A stretch of DNA of 64,000 nt from an uncultured Aquimarina sp. (GCA_947501475.1 CANMWA010000005.1:248001-312000), one strand, 5' to 3'. Numbered from the stretch's first letter, positions 17,572-26,696 are shown. Notes: generated by a model not told the origin, from the sequence alone. Numbers and translations are program-made.

Positions 17572-17579
17572 CAAATATA
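17572..17579 (-). promoter_or_regulatory. Candidate -7 box for the PAS kinase operon
   Basis: On the minus strand TATATTTG fits TAnnTTTG. It would leave a leader of roughly 140 bases. The -33 element is not clear, so this remains a candidate. The rest of the 350-base divergent gap shows no gene. Confidence 0.35.
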
Positions 17580-17770
17580 AGCATTTTTATGATAGAAAAT
17601 CTTCGTGAATCGAGTATACTTTTTGTGGCTTAAGCGTATAGAAGCTTGAGGTTTTCCGTATTTTTTAATGCATTGATTTTTATTATTTGTCTAATACGCT
17701 AATATAATATATGTTAAAGTATATGTAAAATTGTTTTACCATATGAATAGGTGTATTTTACATTTTCAAG

Positions 17771-17778
17771 TATCTTTG
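17771..17778 (+). promoter_or_regulatory. -7 promoter box of the propeller kinase
   Basis: TATCTTTG matches TAnnTTTG. A transcript starting near 17784 would leave almost no leader for an ATG at 17790 but a normal one for the ATG at 17841, which supports the latter as the start codon. Confidence 0.5.
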
Positions 17779-17840
17779 GGTAATTAATAATGACTAACCT
17801 TATGCAGTGCTGTAATATGATTTTTACAAAGAGAAAGGTA

Positions 17841-20800
17841 ATGCAAACAGAAAGTTATTCATTCAATTTTATTGTTAATAGAGAACTCTTTTTTATAATA
17901 GTACTTCTTTTACTTTATTTTGTGAGTTCTGCTCAAAAAGTATCCCAAAAATTCACACACTACGGAAAACAAGATGGCCTTAATCAGAGTAGTGTAAATT
18001 TTATATTTCAAGATTCACGAGAATATCTTTGGATTGCTAATTTTGGTGGTATTAATAAGTTTGATGGATATCATTTTACTTCCTATGCTAATGAATTTGG
18101 CATTAAATCTTCAATTTCGGATAACTCAGTCTGGACGATTTTTGAATGCAGAGATAGGACATTATGGTTTGGTACTAAAATGGGATTGAGTAAATATAAT
18201 TTCGAGAGCGACAATTTTGTAAACTATTTTATAAGAGATAATAAATCGTCAGGAACACTAGCTGTAAAAACTCTGTTTGAAGATCAAAAAGGGCGCTTTT
18301 ATATAGGAACTGAAGGTGAAGGGTTGTATATTTTTTCTAAAGACAAAGAAACTTTTGCTTTGATAGACGAATTGCCACCAACTACAAAAATAAGTGCGAT
18401 TACCGAAGACTTATCTGGTAACTTGTGGGTTGGGACAGAAAATTTAGGGCTTTTTAAAATTTCTTCTAATAGATCTCAAGTGGTTAGTTTTGTGGATGAG
18501 AAATTGTTTCAAAGTGAGACTATTTGGAGTTTGTATTCTGATCAAGAAGGTGATGTCTGGATAGGAACTGATAGAGATGGTATAGTTAGATATGATAGTA
18601 ATACAGAATCATTTGTTTTTTATAAAGAATATGCAGAAAAATTTAACTATAAAGCAAGTGATAAGATAAAGTCTATAGTAAAAGGGGGTAAAGATAAATT
18701 ATGGATAGGAAGTGCTACAAAAGGACTTTCTTATTATTCATATACAGAAAAACGGTTTTATAATTATGTAAATGATCCTTATGATCCTAATTCATTATTT
18801 GATAACGATGTTAGCGGCATTTTTTCTGGGAGTAATAACGTTCTATATGTTGGTTTTTATACCAAAGGCTTTGATAAAGTAATACAGAATCCTTTCCAGG
18901 TCTTAAAAAACAATCCTAAAATAAATAATACTTTAAGTAATAATAATGTCTATTGCATGTATCTGGATCATGACGATATTCTTTGGTTTGGTACTTATGG
19001 TGGTGGACTTGACCGTTATGACCCTAAAACTACTCGATTTAAACATTTTAGGCATGATGAAAACGACCCTACTACGATAAGCCATGATTGGGTTCGAATT
19101 ATTTATGAGGATCGTAATGGTACAATGTGGATTGGAACATGGGGAGGAGGGCTTAATAAGTTTAATAAAAGCACTGGTGTTTTTAAACGTTATTTACCAA
19201 TACCAGGGCAAACAAATGATCTTAATCACAATATAATTACTGCTATATTCGAAGATAAAGATGGAGAGTTGTGGATTGGTACTTATGGTGGAGGAATTAA
19301 TATTTATCAACCAGAAACAGATGATTTTAGGTCAATTGTTCATGATAACAAGAATAAATATTCTCTTAGTGATGATCATATAACTTCTTTTTATCAAGAT
19401 GAAACGGGATTAATTTGGGTATGTACCTATGGAGGAGGACTTAATGTATATGATAAAAATACACAGAAATTCGAAAGGTTCTTACCTGATTCCGAAAAAG
19501 AAAATAGCCTTAATAATCATAAAACATTACATATTTTTGATGAACCAGATAGGGATTTTTTCTGGATAACAACTTTAGGAGGGGGGATTAACAAGTATTA
19601 TTATAAAGAAAATAAATTTCTGAATTATACCGAAAAAGATGGATTATCTAATAATTCTACCATGGGTATGTTGCAGGATGATAAAGAAATGTATTGGATT
19701 AGTTCTAATAATGGGCTGTCGCATTTTGATCCAAAAAAAGAGACTTTTGTTAATTACACTATGAAAGATGGGCTGGGGAGTGATGATTATAATCTTGAAG
19801 CTTATGCAAAAACAAAGAATGGAGTAATGTATTTTGGTGGTAAAAATGGTGTTACGTATTTCAACCCTACAGAAATGGAAGCAAATACAGCTTTTCCGAT
19901 TGTTGCATTTACAAATATTAAGATAGAAGATAGTGTCTATAATAAGATTCCTGAAAAATTAAATATTCCTTATAAAAGTCATACAATTTTTGAATTTGCA
20001 GCTATTAATCCTGATAAAACAGATAAAATCAGTTATGCATACCAGCTAATAGGTCAGGATAAAGATTGGCGTTATATAGGTAAGAATCGTTATCTAGAGT
20101 TTACGAATCTAAACCCCGGGAAGTACGAATTAAGAGTAAAATCTACTAATAGTAATGCCTTGTGGAATAAATATTATACAAGCGTTGTTATGTATATTCC
20201 TACCCCTTGGTATATGACCTGGTATTTTAGAGGAAGTTTGGTTTTGTTATTTCTATTAGCCTCCTATAGTTATTATAGAGTAAAATTAAATAGAGCAGAA
20301 AGACGCAATAAGTTACTAGAAAGAACCGTAGATGAAAGAACGAAAACTATTCAACAAAAAAATAGAGCACTAAGTATAGAAAAAGATAAAACCGAAGAAG
20401 CATATACACAATTAAAAAAGTTAGAGAATTTTAAGAATGAATTTACTGGTATGTTAGCACATGACCTTAAGAATCCTTTAGTTACAATTCTAGGGTATTC
20501 TTCTGAAATTTCTAATAATCCTAACCTGAAAAGTATTAATAAGTCAGGTAAAATAATGCTTAATTTAATAGAGAACATGCTAGAGGTGCAAAAGTTTGAG
20601 AATACAGATGTTAAATTAAATATTAGTAGATGTAACCTTAAAAATATAACTCTAGAAGGAATTGAACATGTGAGTTTATTGGCTCTTGAAAAAAGAATAC
20701 AAATAAATAATAAGGTCAAAGCCACTTATAGTACAAGTGTTGATAAAGATGTTATAGAAAGAATTTTTGTAAACCTACTCACAAACGCAATTAAATTCTC

Positions 20801-21383
20801 AAAGCCAGATAAAGACATTGAAATCTCAGCAAAAGTAGAAGGAGAGAATTCTGATGAGATCACCATTTGTGTAAGGGATAATGGTTCGGGAATACCAAAA
20901 CATCTAGTGTCTTCGATATTTAACAAATACTGGCAAGTGGAAGCAAAGGATTCTGGAGTGGCTCGCTCTACTGGACTGGGGCTCTCTTTCTGTAAAATGG
21001 CAGTAGAAGCACATGGTGGTGAAATTTGGGTTACATCAGAAATTAATAAAGGAAGTTCATTCTTTTTTACACTTCCTAGATTACAGGATAGTGTAGTCGT
21101 TGAAAATCAAAATGACACCAAAAATACAGAATTTAAGAATCCTTTGTATGATTTAAATTTAGATGCAAAAGATTTTAATCTGTTTAATTCTCATATAGAA
21201 AAAATTAATATATTAACGATATATGAAATGGGTGAGTGGTTAGATGTTTTTGATGACCTAGCGATTCAAGAAACTGATAATATTAAAAACTGGAAGGATA
21301 TGATGATGGAAGCACTTACTAATTTTGATGAAAATGCATTTTTATACCTTAAAGAAAAAGTAGTAAACGCGTCTGTGAAATAA
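17841..21383 (+). CDS. Beta-propeller sensor histidine kinase
   Basis: A membrane sensor of 1180 aa. After a hydrophobic signal segment (about 15-31, ending SSAQK) come about 14 two-component-propeller repeats of the LWIGTxGGGLxxYDxxTxxF kind (two seven-bladed propellers), a Y_Y_Y domain, one transmembrane helix (WYFRGSLVLLFLLASYSYY), a coiled coil, HisKA with His874 (LAHDLKNPL), and HATPase (NLLTNAIKFS, DNGSGIP, TGLGLSFCK). The architecture matches Bacteroidota hybrid two-component systems that sense periplasmic ligands, but the receiver and AraC output domains are missing; instead a 100-residue helical tail follows. Upstream ATGs at 17790, 17802 and 17817 exist; 17841 fits the promoter and signal segment. 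The receiver-kinase gene follows after 7 bp. Confidence 0.92.
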   Translation: MQTESYSFNFIVNRELFFIIVLLLLYFVSSAQKVSQKFTHYGKQDGLNQSSVNFIFQDSREYLWIANFGGINKFDGYHFTSYANEFGIKSSISDNSVWTIFECRDRTLWFGTKMGLSKYNFESDNFVNYFIRDNKSSGTLAVKTLFEDQKGRFYIGTEGEGLYIFSKDKETFALIDELPPTTKISAITEDLSGNLWVGTENLGLFKISSNRSQVVSFVDEKLFQSETIWSLYSDQEGDVWIGTDRDGIVRYDSNTESFVFYKEYAEKFNYKASDKIKSIVKGGKDKLWIGSATKGLSYYSYTEKRFYNYVNDPYDPNSLFDNDVSGIFSGSNNVLYVGFYTKGFDKVIQNPFQVLKNNPKINNTLSNNNVYCMYLDHDDILWFGTYGGGLDRYDPKTTRFKHFRHDENDPTTISHDWVRIIYEDRNGTMWIGTWGGGLNKFNKSTGVFKRYLPIPGQTNDLNHNIITAIFEDKDGELWIGTYGGGINIYQPETDDFRSIVHDNKNKYSLSDDHITSFYQDETGLIWVCTYGGGLNVYDKNTQKFERFLPDSEKENSLNNHKTLHIFDEPDRDFFWITTLGGGINKYYYKENKFLNYTEKDGLSNNSTMGMLQDDKEMYWISSNNGLSHFDPKKETFVNYTMKDGLGSDDYNLEAYAKTKNGVMYFGGKNGVTYFNPTEMEANTAFPIVAFTNIKIEDSVYNKIPEKLNIPYKSHTIFEFAAINPDKTDKISYAYQLIGQDKDWRYIGKNRYLEFTNLNPGKYELRVKSTNSNALWNKYYTSVVMYIPTPWYMTWYFRGSLVLLFLLASYSYYRVKLNRAERRNKLLERTVDERTKTIQQKNRALSIEKDKTEEAYTQLKKLENFKNEFTGMLAHDLKNPLVTILGYSSEISNNPNLKSINKSGKIMLNLIENMLEVQKFENTDVKLNISRCNLKNITLEGIEHVSLLALEKRIQINNKVKATYSTSVDKDVIERIFVNLLTNAIKFSKPDKDIEISAKVEGENSDEITICVRDNGSGIPKHLVSSIFNKYWQVEAKDSGVARSTGLGLSFCKMAVEAHGGEIWVTSEINKGSSFFFTLPRLQDSVVVENQNDTKNTEFKNPLYDLNLDAKDFNLFNSHIEKINILTIYEMGEWLDVFDDLAIQETDNIKNWKDMMMEALTNFDENAFLYLKEKVVNASVK

Positions 21384-21390
21384 TACCCCT

Positions 21391-22545
21391 ATGGAATACT
21401 CTATATTAGTTGTTGATGATCAACCAGAGAATATTAAATTTATAAGCATATTGCTAAAAGAAATGGAGTTAGGAAATAAAATTTATTCAGCTCCTAATGG
21501 AAAGGTGGCTTTAGATTTAGTAGAGAAAATCACTCTTGATTTAATTCTATCTGATTGGGGAATGCCAGAGATGAATGGTTTAGAATTATTAAAGGCTTTA
21601 AAAGGATCACATAAGACAAAGGATATACCGTTTATTATGATTTCTGCAATAAAGGTTGATGCAGTATCAATGAAAGAAAGCTTTGAAGCTGGAGTTCATG
21701 ATTACTTAAAAAAACCATTTGATAAGCTTGAATTTATGGCTAGAGTTACTGCAACTCTTAAGCTTCAAGGTGCATATCTTAAAATTAAAAAGAGCGGTGA
21801 TGAGATTGCCAATCAAGCCTTGTTGATTTCTAAACAACATGAGGAGTTAAAAAACTTAAATAAGCTTAAAGATAAAATTTTCTCTATTATATCTCATGAT
21901 GTAAGAGCTCCATTAACTACTTTAGATGGTTTATTACAGATATTTAATGATGAGAATATACCATTAGATGAAAATGAATTAAAAAAATATGTAGGTATAG
22001 TAAAAACAGAGTTGAATGGAGTCCAATCTTTAATGGATAATTTGCTTTACTGGGCCAGATCACAATTAGCAAATAGAGAAGTAAATAAAACATATATAAG
22101 TATATATGAAGTAACACAGGAGATATTTGATTTGTTTCATGAAAAAATCACAAAAAAATCTCTAGATTTTTATAACCATGTAAGTTATGATGATAGTGTG
22201 TATGGAGATAAAAATATGATATCATTTGTGATTAGAAATTTGTTTGCTAATGCAATTAAATTTACTCCCGAAGGTGGTAGAATTACTGTAAATTATGAGA
22301 ATACAGTAGATTCGGTTACAATTTCTGTTATAGATACAGGGGTTGGTATGGATAAAAAAACTCTAGATGCTCTTTTTGATGATAGTAAAGTCTTGACGCA
22401 AAAAGGGACTTCAGGAGAGGTAGGTACAGGTTTAGGTCTTAAGTTGTGTAAAGAATTAGTAGAGCAAAATAATGGCTCTATATCTGTAAAAAGCAAATTA
22501 GATGAAGGAAGTGTATTTAGTTTTAAAATCCCGATAGATAGATGA
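21391..22545 (+). CDS. Receiver-histidine kinase hybrid
   Basis: A 384-aa soluble protein with an N-terminal receiver domain (acidic pocket VVDDQ, phosphoacceptor Asp55 in LILSDWGMPEM, Lys in YLKKPF), a linker coiled coil, a HisKA helix with His169 in IISHDVRAPL and a HATPase domain (NLFANAIKFT, DTGVGMD, TGLGLKLCK). It lies 7 bp after the propeller kinase, so the receiver very probably takes the phosphate from that kinase, which has no receiver of its own, and passes a signal on through its own kinase domain. A terminator follows. Confidence 0.92.
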   Translation: MEYSILVVDDQPENIKFISILLKEMELGNKIYSAPNGKVALDLVEKITLDLILSDWGMPEMNGLELLKALKGSHKTKDIPFIMISAIKVDAVSMKESFEAGVHDYLKKPFDKLEFMARVTATLKLQGAYLKIKKSGDEIANQALLISKQHEELKNLNKLKDKIFSIISHDVRAPLTTLDGLLQIFNDENIPLDENELKKYVGIVKTELNGVQSLMDNLLYWARSQLANREVNKTYISIYEVTQEIFDLFHEKITKKSLDFYNHVSYDDSVYGDKNMISFVIRNLFANAIKFTPEGGRITVNYENTVDSVTISVIDTGVGMDKKTLDALFDDSKVLTQKGTSGEVGTGLGLKLCKELVEQNNGSISVKSKLDEGSVFSFKIPIDR

Positions 22546-22575
22546 TAATTTAGATCTTAAGAAATCGTACATATT

Positions 22576-22605
22576 AAAAAACACCCTTTATTAAAGGGTG
22601 TTTTT
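22576..22605 (+). terminator. Terminator after the two-kinase operon
   Basis: AAAAACACCCTTTA / TTAAAGGGTGTTTTT stem with a minimal loop and T-rich tail. Confidence 0.88.
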
Positions 22606-22659
22606 GTTTTACAGCATATAATTCGTACAATTATTTTTTGATTTATCAAAAAATATATT

Positions 22660-22686
22660 TATCATTGTGATATCAAAATGATATTA
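22660..22686 (+). promoter_or_regulatory. Palindromic operator-like site at the SPFH/Arc operon
   Basis: The 22 bases at 22661-22682 form a palindrome with one mismatched pair, centred on TGATATCA (22668-22675). A second TGATATTA follows at 22679-22686, exactly 11 bp on (one helical turn), and TATCA, the half-site in reverse, precedes at 22660-22664. Repeated half-sites at one-turn spacing are typical of ribbon-helix-helix repressors, and one is encoded as the second gene of this operon. The site ends two bases before the ATG at 22689, where a bound protein would block initiation. Confidence 0.55.
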
Positions 22687-22688
22687 TT

Positions 22689-23543
22689 ATGAAATATGAA
22701 AAGAAAATAAGTGCAAGTAATGGTTATGTGATGTTTAGTATATTAGTATTAGTAATATTAACAATGATAATTGGTGTAGTTGTTACAGAAAGCCCTTTGT
22801 TTATGGCTTTGATAATTATAGTGTTGTTTATTGCTAAAGGCTTTTTTATTGTAAATCCAAATAGTTCTAAGGTAATGGTGCTTTTTGGAGCATATAAAGG
22901 GACCATAAAGGATAATGGTTTCTTTTGGACTAATCCTTTTTATAAAAAACAGAGAATCTCATTACGAGCTAGAAATTTTTATAGTGAGCGAGTAAAAGTA
23001 AATGATAAGATTGGTAATCCAATTTTGATTAATGTAATTTTGGTCTGGAAAGTAAGCGATACTTTTAAGGCAGCTTTTGATGTAGATCAATATGAAGAAT
23101 TTGTTCGAGTGCAAACAGATGCAGCAGTAAGAAAACTTGCAGGTTCTTATCCATACGATAATTTTGCCGAAGGTCACCAAGATGTAACATTGTTATCAGG
23201 GCGAGATGAAGTCAATGAAGCGTTAGAAAATGAAATAACAGAGCGTTTAGCGATTGCAGGAATTGAAGTTATGGAAGCAAGAATAGGATATTTGGCTTAT
23301 GCTCCCGAAATAGCAAGTTCTATGCTAAAAAGACAACAGGCAGTTGCTATTGTAGCTGCTCGTAAAAAAATAGTAGAAGGAGCAGTAGGCATGGTTGAAG
23401 ATGCTTTATCTAAATTGTCTGAGGACGGTATCATTGATTTTGATGATGATAAAAAAGCATCTATGGTAAGTAATCTAATGGTTGTTTTATGCGGAGATAA
23501 AGAGGCAACCCCTGTAATTAATACGGGTACACTACATTCATAA
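22689..23543 (+). CDS. SPFH/Band 7 (stomatin/flotillin-like) membrane protein
   Basis: A 284-aa protein. Two hydrophobic helices near the N-terminus (about 13-33 and 37-53) are followed by the SPFH domain (NPNSSKVMVLFGAYKGTIKDNGF, split here as NPNSSKVMVLFGAY and GTIKDNGFFWTNPF; LRARNFYSERVKVNDKIGNP; VWKVSD; GIEVMEARIGYLAYAPEIA) and a helical C-terminus (MLKRQQAVAIVAARKKI) used for oligomerisation. SPFH proteins form ring-like membrane scaffolds and often regulate proteases or membrane microdomains. Stop and start of the next gene are three bases apart, so this is a two-gene operon with the Arc-like protein. Partner process unknown. Confidence 0.9.
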   Translation: MKYEKKISASNGYVMFSILVLVILTMIIGVVVTESPLFMALIIIVLFIAKGFFIVNPNSSKVMVLFGAYKGTIKDNGFFWTNPFYKKQRISLRARNFYSERVKVNDKIGNPILINVILVWKVSDTFKAAFDVDQYEEFVRVQTDAAVRKLAGSYPYDNFAEGHQDVTLLSGRDEVNEALENEITERLAIAGIEVMEARIGYLAYAPEIASSMLKRQQAVAIVAARKKIVEGAVGMVEDALSKLSEDGIIDFDDDKKASMVSNLMVVLCGDKEATPVINTGTLHS

Positions 23544-23546
23544 TAT

Positions 23547-23738
23547 ATGAGTAAGAAAAAGTCATTTGTTCTTAGAATAGACCCAGAAACTTTCAAATTA
23601 ATAGAAAAATGGGCAGATGATGAATTTCGTAGTGTTAATGGTCAATTAGAGTGGATGATTCATAAAAGCCTTAAAGATGCTAAGCGATTTAAGCCTAAAA
23701 ACAAACCTGGTAGCTCAGAACAAGAAAATAATAAATAG
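23547..23738 (+). CDS. Arc-family ribbon-helix-helix DNA-binding protein
   Basis: A 63-aa protein with one ribbon-helix-helix unit: the strand KSFVLRIDPETFKLIEKWAD (strand FVLRID contacts the major groove), and the helices IEKWADDEFRSVNGQLEWMI, which contain the Arc-like RSVNGQLEWMI motif, then a basic tail. RHH proteins bind DNA as dimers on tandem half-sites one turn apart. Only three bases separate it from the SPFH gene, and the operon begins with such a site, so autoregulation is a reasonable inference. Terminator follows at 23744. Confidence 0.88.
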   Translation: MSKKKSFVLRIDPETFKLIEKWADDEFRSVNGQLEWMIHKSLKDAKRFKPKNKPGSSEQENNK

Positions 23739-23743
23739 ATCAG

Positions 23744-23772
23744 AAAACGCCCTTTTAAAAGGGCGTTTTTTT
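23744..23772 (+). terminator. Terminator after the SPFH/Arc operon
   Basis: AAAACGCCCTTT / AAAGGGCGTTTT palindromic stem and a T-run. Confidence 0.88.
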
Positions 23773-23945
23773 ATGAAATTGAATATATAATCAACAGGTT
23801 TTTTATTTTTTAACAAAAAAAAGAACAACTATTAAGTTGTAGAACAAACTATAGATACCAAAGGATATTTTGAAAGAGTAGTGATGTACTAAAGACTTTT
23901 TCTTACATTTAGTAAGACAAAAATTGCTCTAAAACCAAAATTTAT

Positions 23946-26090
23946 ATGAATCCTTCTTCTACAAATACATATACACATTATCGAGTTTGTAACTTTTGCG
24001 AAGCCATGTGCGGACTCGAAATTACACACGATAAGAAACAAGTGCTTAGCATAAAAGGAGACGAAAAAGACCCTTTTAGCAAAGGTAGTATCTGCCCCAA
24101 AGGAGCTATTATGGGGGATATGTACAACGATCCAGACAGATTGCGTAAACCTTTAAAAAAGACAAATAAAGGTTTTGTAGAAATCGAATGGGAAGAAGCC
24201 TTTGATATAGTAGGGAATCGACTTAATTCAATAAGAACACAGTATGGTAATGATGCTGTCGGACTTTATTTTGGCAATCCTACCGTACATAATTATGGAG
24301 CTTTGTTGTATGTAGCAGATTTTAAAAAAGCTGTACGAAGTAAAAATAACTACAGTGCGACATCAATGGATCAATTGCCACATCATTTTGCATCTCAGTT
24401 TATGTTTGGTAATGGCATGATTATACCAATTCCAGATATAAACAGAACGGATTATATGATTATTATCGGAGCTAATCCTTCAGCATCTAACGGCAGTATT
24501 ATGTCTGCGGGCGGAGTTCAAAAACGATTGCGAGATATCCAACAAAGAGGAGGTAAGTATATCGTGATCGATCCCCGAATAACAGAAACTGCAAAATCTG
24601 CAGATGAACATTTATTTATTCAACCCGATACCGATGTTTATTTTCTATTGGCAATGTTACATATCATTATTCAGGAGAAAAAAACGAACCTAAAACACGT
24701 AGAAAAGTATAGTGCTGGTTTTGAAGAAATACAATCGATCGCAACAGCATATACTCCCGAAAATGTATCCCAAATCACAGGGATAAAAGCAGATGATATC
24801 AGAAAGATAACAGAAGAATACCTAAATACCGAAAAAGCAGTGCTTTATGGTAGAATGGGCGTAAGCACACAATCTCATGGCGGTTTATGCAATTGGTTAA
24901 TTAATTTGATAAATATCATTACAGGGCATTTTGATAAGCCCGGAGGAGCAATGTTTACCAATCCGGCAGTACCAGTAGTTCGAAATATAAAAGGACGTAA
25001 ACCCTATGGCAGATGGAAAAGTAGAGTAAGAAATTTACCCGAGTTTCAAGGAGAACTTCCTGTAGCCGCAATGGTAGAAGAAATGGAAACCGAAGGTAAA
25101 GGCCAGATAAAAGCATTGGTTACCCATGCAGGAAATCCTGTGTTGTCTTCTCCTAATGGTCATCGTTTGGATACAGCGCTAGACGGGTTAGAATTTATGG
25201 TCTCTATAGATATTTACCTCAATGAAACGACTAAACATGCCGATATTATCCTACCGCCAACGACTGGACTAGAAGTCGACCATTACGATATTATTTTTAA
25301 TTCGTTTGCCGTTTCTAATACAGCAAAATTCTCTGAAGCATTATTCCCTGCTCAATACGGGCAATTGCACGATTGGCAAATTTTTAAAGCATTAACCAAA
25401 CGGTTGTCAAAAAAGAAACTTCCGTGGTTGTATAGAGTGAGCACACCAAAACTATTGCTGAAACTAGCTCTGCTTAATGGCCCGTATGGTAATTTGAGTA
25501 GTATAAAGAGGTTATTTACGGGGCTTACCTTGCGAAAGATAAAAAAATCTGTACATGGTGTAGATTTAGGACCACTAGTCCCTATGTTTCCGAAGTTATT
25601 GAGAACAAAAGATCAAAAAATTCACTTGGCACCACAACCGTTTTTAGATCAATTAGAAGTATTGCATACAAGATTTAAAGAAGAAAAAGATAAACTGCTA
25701 GATAACGAATTTAGACTCATCGGAAGAAGACATCTAAGAAGTAATAATACATGGATGCATAATGTAGAAAAGCTGGTCAGTGGTAAAAATAGGTGTACCG
25801 TAATGATAAATACTATTGATGCAGAACGATTAGGGCTTAAAAATGAAGAAGAAGTTGTTGTTAAATCTAGAGTAGGTGAAGTTAAAATACCAGTTGAGGT
25901 TACAAAAAATATAATGTCTGGTGTGGTGAGTATCCCTCATGGATTTGGTCATCATAAAAAAGGAACTAAACTAAAAGTAGCCGAAGCTCATGCAGGTGTT
26001 AGCGTTAATGATCTTAGTGATCATGATAGGATAGATACCTTAACAGGAAATGCTGCATTTTCGGGTCAAGTTGTACAAATTATCAAATAA
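23946..26090 (+). CDS. Molybdopterin-dependent oxidoreductase
   Basis: A 714-aa catalytic subunit of the DMSO-reductase/formate-dehydrogenase-like family. The N-terminus has the [4Fe-4S] cysteines CNFCEAMC and, further on, SICPKGA (C-x2-C-x3-C-xn-C); the molybdopterin domains follow (IGANPSASNGS, VIDPRITETAKSADEHLFI in parts, GRMGVSTQSHGG) and the C-terminal MopB domain (LRSNNTWMHN, SIPHGFGHH). No twin-arginine signal, so the enzyme is cytoplasmic. It stands alone, without electron-transfer or cofactor-maturation genes here, so substrate and electron partner are unknown. Followed by an unusual repeat array. Confidence 0.88.
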   Translation: MNPSSTNTYTHYRVCNFCEAMCGLEITHDKKQVLSIKGDEKDPFSKGSICPKGAIMGDMYNDPDRLRKPLKKTNKGFVEIEWEEAFDIVGNRLNSIRTQYGNDAVGLYFGNPTVHNYGALLYVADFKKAVRSKNNYSATSMDQLPHHFASQFMFGNGMIIPIPDINRTDYMIIIGANPSASNGSIMSAGGVQKRLRDIQQRGGKYIVIDPRITETAKSADEHLFIQPDTDVYFLLAMLHIIIQEKKTNLKHVEKYSAGFEEIQSIATAYTPENVSQITGIKADDIRKITEEYLNTEKAVLYGRMGVSTQSHGGLCNWLINLINIITGHFDKPGGAMFTNPAVPVVRNIKGRKPYGRWKSRVRNLPEFQGELPVAAMVEEMETEGKGQIKALVTHAGNPVLSSPNGHRLDTALDGLEFMVSIDIYLNETTKHADIILPPTTGLEVDHYDIIFNSFAVSNTAKFSEALFPAQYGQLHDWQIFKALTKRLSKKKLPWLYRVSTPKLLLKLALLNGPYGNLSSIKRLFTGLTLRKIKKSVHGVDLGPLVPMFPKLLRTKDQKIHLAPQPFLDQLEVLHTRFKEEKDKLLDNEFRLIGRRHLRSNNTWMHNVEKLVSGKNRCTVMINTIDAERLGLKNEEEVVVKSRVGEVKIPVEVTKNIMSGVVSIPHGFGHHKKGTKLKVAEAHAGVSVNDLSDHDRIDTLTGNAAFSGQVVQIIK

Positions 26091-26109
26091 TAATAGTAAC
26101 ACTATTGAT

Positions 26110-26314
26110 TTAAAAAAGCTTCCTCCGGCAAGGAGGAAGCTTTTTTAATGGTAAGATTGTTTCCTCCCTGATGGAAGATGTTTTTCTAACAGTAAAATTG
26201 TTTTCTCCTTGTCGCAGGAGGTTTTTATAAAAGAAAGATTGTTTTCTCCTTACCGGAAGAGGTTATCCTAACAGTAAAATTGTTTCCTTCTTACTGGGGT
26301 GAAGCTTTTTATCA
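26110..26314. repeat. Five tandem 41-bp terminator-like repeats
   Basis: Units of exactly 41 bases start at 26110, 26151, 26192, 26233 and 26274. Shared features are GTAA-A-ATTG or similar at the start, TTTCTCC or TTCCTCC, a short loop, GGAGG or a decayed form, and TTTTT. The first is an intact terminator; units 2-5 keep the order pyrimidine arm, loop, purine arm, T-run but carry mismatches in the stem. Units 3 and 5 share GTAAAATTGTTT with each other. The array fills the gap between two convergent genes. Confidence 0.8.
26112..26146. terminator. Strong bidirectional terminator (unit 1 of an array)
   Basis: A6-GCTTCCTCC, loop GGCAA, GGAGGAAGC-T6: a perfect 9-bp GC-rich stem with an A6/T6 flank, 22 bases after the oxidoreductase stop. 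It is the intact first copy of the 41-bp array. Confidence 0.92.
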
Positions 26315-26338
26315 CATACCAAAGCCTCTCCTAAAAAA

Positions 26339-26683
26339 CTATACCATTGATTTTTTTATATAAGAGGCCTTTTCAAACTCTCTGATATTAATAGAGAGAA
26401 TAGGAACATCAGGAAACAGAGATTTAAGAGTGCTTACTATTTTTCTTGATAGATCAGCTTTTTGTTGATCAGTTCTGCCTTCCATAATATTACCAAAGAC
26501 ATGAATAAAATCATCTTTGGTGCCTCCGATCGTGTAATATTTAAAAGGATTGATTCTTACTTTAATATCTCCCTTAGCAAAAAGCGTTGTCGACTCTGCT
26601 GCATCATATACAGCTTGTATAATTTCTTCAGGAGATTTTATTTCAATAATATGTTCTGAACAATCTAATATAAAATGTGGCAT
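26339..26683 (-). CDS. 5-carboxymethyl-2-hydroxymuconate isomerase-like (tautomerase superfamily)
   Basis: A 114-aa protein starting MPHF, where removal of Met exposes the catalytic N-terminal proline of the tautomerase superfamily. The body (HFILDCSEHI, RINPFKYYTIGGTKDDFIHVFG in parts, EGRTDQQKADLSRKI) matches the CHMI family, which isomerises a muconate in homoprotocatechuate degradation. No other genes of that pathway are here, and it lies 13 bp behind the adenine-deaminase-type gene, so the true substrate may be different. Same-strand overlap suggests an operon. Confidence 0.82.
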   Translation of the reverse strand: MPHFILDCSEHIIEIKSPEEIIQAVYDAAESTTLFAKGDIKVRINPFKYYTIGGTKDDFIHVFGNIMEGRTDQQKADLSRKIVSTLKSLFPDVPILSINIREFEKASYIKKSMV

Positions 26684-26696
26684 ATATTATTCGTAA

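Noticed and set aside
17589..17633. 14-codon open frame between the kinase genes
   Set aside because: Too short, no terminator or promoter of its own, no likely function.
26110..26314. CRISPR-like array
   Set aside because: Repeats are 41 bp with no separate unique spacers and no cas genes; each unit is a terminator-shaped hairpin.
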